From positions 73,888,144 through 73,952,143 of the forward strand of contig NC_077244.1 of NCBI RefSeq assembly GCF_947179165.1: a stretch of 64,000 nt of DNA. Direction: 5' to 3'. Below are positions 58,501 through 64,000 of the stretch, in pieces; within the stretch, counting starts at the first letter, position 1; the number at the start of each line of letters is the position of its first letter. The stretch comes from Solanum dulcamara. Its lineage: Eukaryota > Streptophyta > Magnoliopsida > Solanales > Solanaceae. Made by a program: the position numbers and the translations under genes. Below the pieces are notes generated by a model, which worked only from the letters and a program-made list of their open reading frames with translations, was not told the origin of the DNA and did no database searches.

Positions 58501-61500
58501 AACTCCCAATTAATGACCTCTACTCATCTCCTATACCACTTGGAGATGGCCGGTTAAACTTAACTTCTATTTAAAAAATGAAAAAAAAAATCACTAATGG
58601 TCCCAGGTCATTTACTCATTCACCCTCCCAACATACCAACTAACTCTCAATAAATGGCTGCTATCCCAATCCGGCTGATTAATTACTGAATCTTCTCAAT
58701 AAAAATATGGATTTGACAAATCTCGGGGGAAATCCCCAATTAATGAAATGGAAGGGTCATCCCCTCTCTCTCCTCCCAAAGAGGCTTCAATGGTAGCGCG
58801 TCCTAACCCCTCTCCCTACCAAAGCTTCTCATACTCTGAGGAAAATAATCATCACATCGGTTCCGTTGAAGTGACCATGGTCTTTGGATCACCAAATCCC
58901 TCAATTACTATTTGTAGTAATGAAAAGAGGCAACTTCTAATTCCTGTAGGAAACAATACTTCTAACCTAATGCCTAGAAATTAGGAACAACTTCCCATCT
59001 TCCCAAAAACTATAGATCCCTCCAGTAACACTAAAAACGTCACTGCTTCCTCCAAACAACTTCCCCAAGTCTTGGTTGGAGCTAGTACTGCAAGATAGAT
59101 GCATCACCTTACAGGTGAATATCGAAGGGACACAAGTCTCTCTACTACTTCGGCACCCAACCTTCTTATCCCAAATAATCAAGGAAGGGATAGACCACGC
59201 GATAAAAGGATTAGGAACCTAGATATGGATGAAGACACTAAGGCAGACCCAACATGCGAGCAACATCAATATGATGTCCATGCAGGAGATGGCCGGTTAA
59301 ACTTCAGTTCTATTAAAAAAAAGAAAAAAATGAAAATTCACCAATGGGCCCGTATCATTAACTCCCATACCCTCCCAAAATCCCAACCAACTCCCAATTA
59401 ATGACTCCTACTCATCTCCTATACCACTTGGAGATGGCCGGTTAAACTTAACTTCTATTTAAAAAATGAAAACAAAAATCACTAATGGTCCCAGGTCATT
59501 TACTCATTCACCCTCCCAACATACCAACTAACTCTCAATAAATGGCTGCTATCCCAATCCGGCTAATTAATTACTGAATCTTCTCAATAAAAATATGGAT
59601 TTGACAAATCTCGGGGGAAATCCCCAATTAATGAAATGGAAGGGTCATCCCCTCTCTCTCCTCCCAAAGAGGCTTCAATGGTAGCGCGTCCTAACCCCTC
59701 TCCCTACCAAAGCTTCTCATACTCTGAGGAAAATAATCATCACATCGGTTCCGTTGAAGTTACCATGGTCTTTGGATCACCAAATCCCTCAATTACTATT
59801 TGTAGTAACGAAAAGAGGCAACTTCTAATTCCGGTAGGAAACAATACTTCTAACCTAATGCCTAGAAATTAGGAACAACTTCCCATCTTCCCAAAAACTA
59901 TAGATCCCTCCAGTAACACTAAAAACGTCACTGCTTCCTCCAAACAACTTCCCCAAGTCTTGGTTGGAGCTAGTACTGCAAGATAGATGCATCACCTTAC
60001 AGGTGAATATCGAAGGGACACAAGTCTCTCTACTACTTCGGCACCCAACCTTCTTATCCCAAATAATCAAGGAAGGGATAGACCACGCGATAAAAGGATT
60101 AGGAACCTAGATATGGATGAAGACACTAAGGCAGACCCAACATGCGAGCAACATCAATATGATGTCCATGCAGGAGATGGCCGGTTAAACTTCAGTTCTA
60201 TTAAAAAAAAGAAAAAAATGAAAATTCACCAATGGGCCCGTATCATTAACTCCCACACCCTCCCAAAATCCCAACCAACTCCCAATTAATGACTCCTACT
60301 CATCTCCTATACCACTTGGAGATGGCCGGTTAAACTTAACTTCTATTTAAAAAATGAAAAATAAATCACTAATGGTCCCAGGTCATTTACTCATTCACCC
60401 TCCCAACATACCAACTAACTCTCAATAAATGGCTGCTATCCCAATCCGGCTGATTAATTACTGAATCTTCTCAATAAAAATATGGATTTGACAAATCTCG
60501 GGGAAAATCCCCAATTAATGAAATGGAAGGGTCATCCCCTCTCTCTCCTCCCAAAGAGGCTTCAATGGTAGCACGTCCTAAACCCTCTCCCTACCAAAGC
60601 TTCTCATACTCTGAGGAAAATAATCATCACGTCGGTTCCGTTGAAGTGACCATGGTCTTTGCATCACCAAATCCCTCAATTACTATTTGTAGTAATGAAA
60701 AGAGGCAACTTCTAATTCCTGTAGGAAACAATACTTCTAACCTAATGCCTAGAAATTGGGAACAACTTCCCATCTTCCCAGCAACAATAGATCCCTCTAG
60801 TAACACTAAAAACGTCACTGCTTCCTCCAAACAACTTCCCCAAGTCTTGGTTGGAGCTAGTACTGCAAGATAGATGCATCACCTTACAGGTGAATATCGG
60901 AGGGACACAAGTCTCTCTACTACTTCGGCACCCAACCTTCTTATCCCAAATAATCAAGGAAGGGATAGACCACGTGATAAAAGGATTAGGAACCCAGATA
61001 TGGATGAAGACACTAAGGCAGACCCAACAAGCGAGCAACATCAATATGATGTCCATGCAGGAGATGGCCGGTTAAACTTCAGTTCTGTTAAAAAAATGAA
61101 AAAAAAGAAAAAAGAAAATTCACCAATGGGCCCATACCATTAACTCCCACACCCTCCCAACATCCCAACCAACTCCCAATTAATGACTCCTACTCATCTC
61201 CTATACCACTTGGAGATGGCCGGTTAAACTTAACTTCTATTTAAAAATGAAAAAAAAATCACCAATGGTCCCGGGTCATTTACTCATTCACCCTCCCAAC
61301 ATACCAACTAACTCTCAATAAATGGCTGCTATCCCAATCCGGCTGATTAATTACTGAATCTTCTCAATAAAAATATGGATTTGACAAATCTCGGGGGAAA
61401 TCCCCAATTAATGAAATGGAAGGGTCATCCCCTCTCTCTCCTCCCAAAGAGGCTTCAATGGTAGCGCGTCCTAACCCCTCTCCCTACCAAAGCTTCTCAT

Positions 61501-62463
61501 ACTCTGAGGAAAATAATCATCACGTCGGTTCCGTTGAAGTGACCATGGTCTTTGCATCACCAAATCCCTCAATTACTATTTGTAGTAATGAAAAGAGGCA
61601 ACTTCTAATTCCTGTAGGAAACAATACTTCTAACCTAATGCCTAGAAATTGGGAACAACTTCCCATCTTCCCAGCAACTATAGATCCCTCTAGTAACACT
61701 AAAAACGTAAGTGCTTCCTCCAAACAACTTCCCCAAGTCTTGGTTGGAGCTAGTACTGCAAGATAGATGCATCACCTTACAGGTGAATATCGAAGGGACA
61801 CAAGTCTCTCTACTACTTCGGCACCCAACCTTCTTATCCCAAATAATCAAGGAAGGGATAGACCACGCGATAAAAGGATTAGGAACCCAGATATGGATGA
61901 AGACACTAAGGCAGACCCAACATGCGAGCAACATCAATATGATGTCCATGCAGGAGATGGCCGGTTAAACTTCAGTTCTATTAAAAAAAGAAAAAAATGA
62001 AAATTCACCAATGGGCCCGTATCATTAACTCCCACACCCTCCCAAAATCCCAACCAACTCCCAATTAATGACTCCTACTCATCTCCTATACCACTTGGAG
62101 ATGGCCGGTTAAACTTAACTTCTATTTAAAAAATGAAAAAAAAAATCACCAATGGTCCTGGGTCATTTACTCATTCACCCTCCCAACATCCCAACTAACT
62201 CTCAATAAATGGCTGCTATCCCAATCCGGCTGATTAATTACTGAATCTACTCAACAAAAATATGGATTTGACAAATCTCGGGGGAAATCCCTAATTAATG
62301 AAGTGGAAGGGTCATCCCCTCTCTCTCCTCCCAAAGAGGCTTCAATGGTAGCGCGTCCTAACCCCTCTCCCTACCAAAGCTTCTCATACTCTAAGGAAAA
62401 TAATCATCACGTCGGTTCCGTTGAAGTGACCATGGTCTTCGCATCAACAAAGCCCTCAATTCC
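55506..62463 (+). repeat. Homogeneous head-to-tail array, unit 887-893 bp
   Basis: The word AGTCTTGGTT recurs at 55511, 56401, 57289, 58180, 59068, 59956, 60843 and 61736, giving steps of 890, 888, 891, 888, 888, 887 and 893 bp; the last copy breaks off near 62463. Units differ at only a few positions. Each holds one full sub-monomer (TTCACCAATGGGCCCGT...TTAAACTTAACTTCTATT), a partial second one, and a long module. The long module has an open frame of 116 codons (MEGSSPLSPP...VGASTAR) ending TAG, immediately followed by ATG of a second open frame (MHHLTGEYRR...) of 74-100 codons. These frames are conserved because the units are near-identical; no protein family is recognised. Confidence 0.95.
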
Positions 62464-63427
62464 ATAGGAATTAAGTTATGGAAAACTTCATGGGAATCAA
62501 ATTATGGAATGTTTCTTTGGAGTTAAATATTGAAAGTTTTGAAAAAAAATTTATTCCTACAAATTATGGAAAAACTATAGTTGGAACCAAATTATGGTAA
62601 GTTTCTATTGAAAAAAATTATGGAAAATTTGCCTTGGACTCAATTATGGAAAGGTTTGAAAAGCTTCCTATGAAAAAACAATATCTACTTCACAATACTT
62701 CAAACCTTGTCTTTGAAGATTCGACAAGTCGAGCACCCCCAACAAGGCTCAAAACAGGGGGCATTTTTAGATAGTGAAATTTTATAGATAAATCCATATT
62801 AGGTTTTTTATTAATCCTTAAATTCATGATATATTGACCAAGTCAAATTATTAGATAATAAAGTTGGATCAATATTTAAATTAAATTATATGACTTAAAT
62901 GAAGTTCAAATTATATTTGGGCATGTCAGCGAAGTTGACAAGACGAACCCAACTCATGCTCTTCTAATCCAAGGTCCTGTAAAATTACTTGAAGTCCAAA
63001 ATAAACCAAAAAACCCTTGCACACACCTATAGGGGTCTTCATAAGACTAGAAAGAAAGACAGATGAAGAACAAGAAGAAATACATAAAAAAGCTCCGCTC
63101 TTCAGTGGTGGTCCCAAGTCTTCCGCATACAGAAGTCTTCGTCTATAAGTTGTGAGCCGCAAATTTCCATACCTCTGCGATTGTGATCAAATCTTGGCTC
63201 CGAATTCATAGTAAAGTTCCAACAAGTATTCCGTCGATTCAAGAATAAAGCAAAACTCTTGAGTTGACAATCTTGCGGAGAAATATTAGAGGATTACGTC
63301 TTTTCATTAGATTTTATAAAGATTGTAACCTTCACATAAATTCTTGATATAAATATCAATATTTGTTGCTGTTTTTCTTTCTTGATTACTATTTTTCAGG
63401 AACGAAACTTAGTCGCATACAAGGAGT
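62464..63427. mobile_element. Probable 3' end of an LTR retrotransposon
   Basis: Repeated AATTATGGAAA words at 62470-62660 are followed by a purine-rich stretch with CAAAACAGGGGGCA (about 62750), resembling a polypurine tract. Then comes about 650 bp of LTR-like sequence ending in CTTGATTACTATTTTTCAGG. No coding domain is visible and the partner LTR is not in the window, so the call is tentative. A 78-codon minus-strand ORF here is not considered a gene. Confidence 0.35.
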
Positions 63428-64000
63428 ATATGTGAGCCACTTTTATAATAATAAAGGATAAATGTGAACCACTTTTGAACGAGGAGTATATCAGTTTTAA
63501 ATTGTAAAGTTTAGGAGTATATCATGCTTTTTTTTCACTATTAAATTTAGAACCCAGTTATTAACACTTAAAGTAGTAATTTCAAAACCCATAAAATTGG
63601 TTGCTCCTCCCTTAACTAGAGGTCTCGGGTTCGAGCCTGGGTGAAGAAAAATTCTTGGTAGGAAGTGCTTCCCACGAATGGGGCCCTACGCGATGCGAAC
63701 CAGAATAGTCAGGCTCCAATACGGGTAACGAAAACCTAGTGGGAAAACAAAAAAAATCATAAGATTGAAATCCTTACTCGCCTCTACCAAGTACGCTGTC
63801 ACTCAATGTGCATGGTGTGTGTAATGTGTATATATACTGACCAACTCCTGCTTATTCTCAACAAAATTGCTTGTTTCAAAGTAGAAGCTCAACAAGTAAG
63901 TTATCCATTTCTTGTTTATAGCTGTTTCTTTTTTCATACTTCTCAACAAACTTGTTTCTTGTTTGTTCACATTTTTTTTAATGCTCTTCAATGTGTGCTA
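63428..64000 (+). repeat. Segmental duplication: upstream region of a GH3 gene (copy 2)
   Basis: It is collinear with 29668-30243 at an offset of about 33.76 kb. It includes the right arm of the inverted-repeat element, the SINE fragment (63600-63755) and the final TTCTTGTTTGTTCACA and TGCTCTTCAATGTGTGCTA that in gene 2 lies 71 bases before the start codon. The match continues to the last base of the window, so the duplication extends beyond it. Confidence 0.9.

Noticed and set aside
56081..62000. The repeated 116-codon and 74-100-codon open frames as a tandem gene family
   Set aside because: They are conserved only because the units are near-identical copies. Some units carry a stop, opposite-strand frames are equally open, and no protein family is recognised. 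They are treated as part of the repeat.

Overview
This window is nuclear DNA from a plant, almost certainly a nightshade (Solanum, the tomato/potato group). It is AT-rich, its genes carry introns, and it is full of plant transposons, including SINEs typical of Solanaceae. The only full-length regulatory protein is a close relative of the tomato EIN3-LIKE (EIL) ethylene-signalling factors.

Layout. (1) 1-16 kb: a quiet AT-rich stretch with a nuclear tRNA-Cys(GCA) gene at 1.4 kb and one intact minus-strand EIL transcription-factor gene at 4.2-6.0 kb. That gene has a probable 5'-UTR intron and a 21-bp poly-G tract just upstream. The rest of this part is MITEs, dispersed repeats and low-complexity DNA. 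(2) 16.5-21.5 kb: an intact nine-exon gene for a secreted glycoside hydrolase family 3 beta-glucosidase/exo-beta-glucanase (gene 1, 624 aa). A 5'-truncated LINE sits just after its stop codon; a solo LTR lies inside the LINE and a MITE inside that LTR. (3) 30.3-34.6 kb: a second intact nine-exon GH3 gene (gene 2, 621 aa). Its exons 2-8 match gene 1 in length, but it has a serine in place of the tryptophan next to the catalytic nucleophile and a GC-AG second intron. (4) 35-47 kb: a graveyard of GH3 pieces. These are an eroded exon 9, a frameshifted exon 2-3 block, a LINE relic, and a copy of gene 2 intron 1 split by a 5-kb Ty1/copia element and a 3.2-kb solo LTR, both with exact 5-bp target duplications. 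(5) 47.4-51.1 kb: two extra copies of the GH3 last exon, each running directly into a repeat. (6) 48-62.5 kb: that repeat, first as diverged copies and then, from 55.5 kb, as a homogeneous head-to-tail array with a period of 887-893 bp. (7) 62.5-64 kb: LTR-like DNA, then a copy of the region upstream of gene 2, which predicts another GH3 gene starting about 70 bp beyond the window.

The two intact GH3 genes should act in the cell wall/apoplast, trimming glucose from beta-glucans and glucosides. The cluster grew by tandem and segmental duplication, with most copies decaying. The EIL gene acts in the nucleus and is not functionally linked to its neighbours by anything visible here. The least ordinary features are the 888-bp repeat family and its fusion to GH3 exon 9, the active-site change in gene 2, and the variable GC-rich palindrome clusters inside otherwise conserved LTRs.
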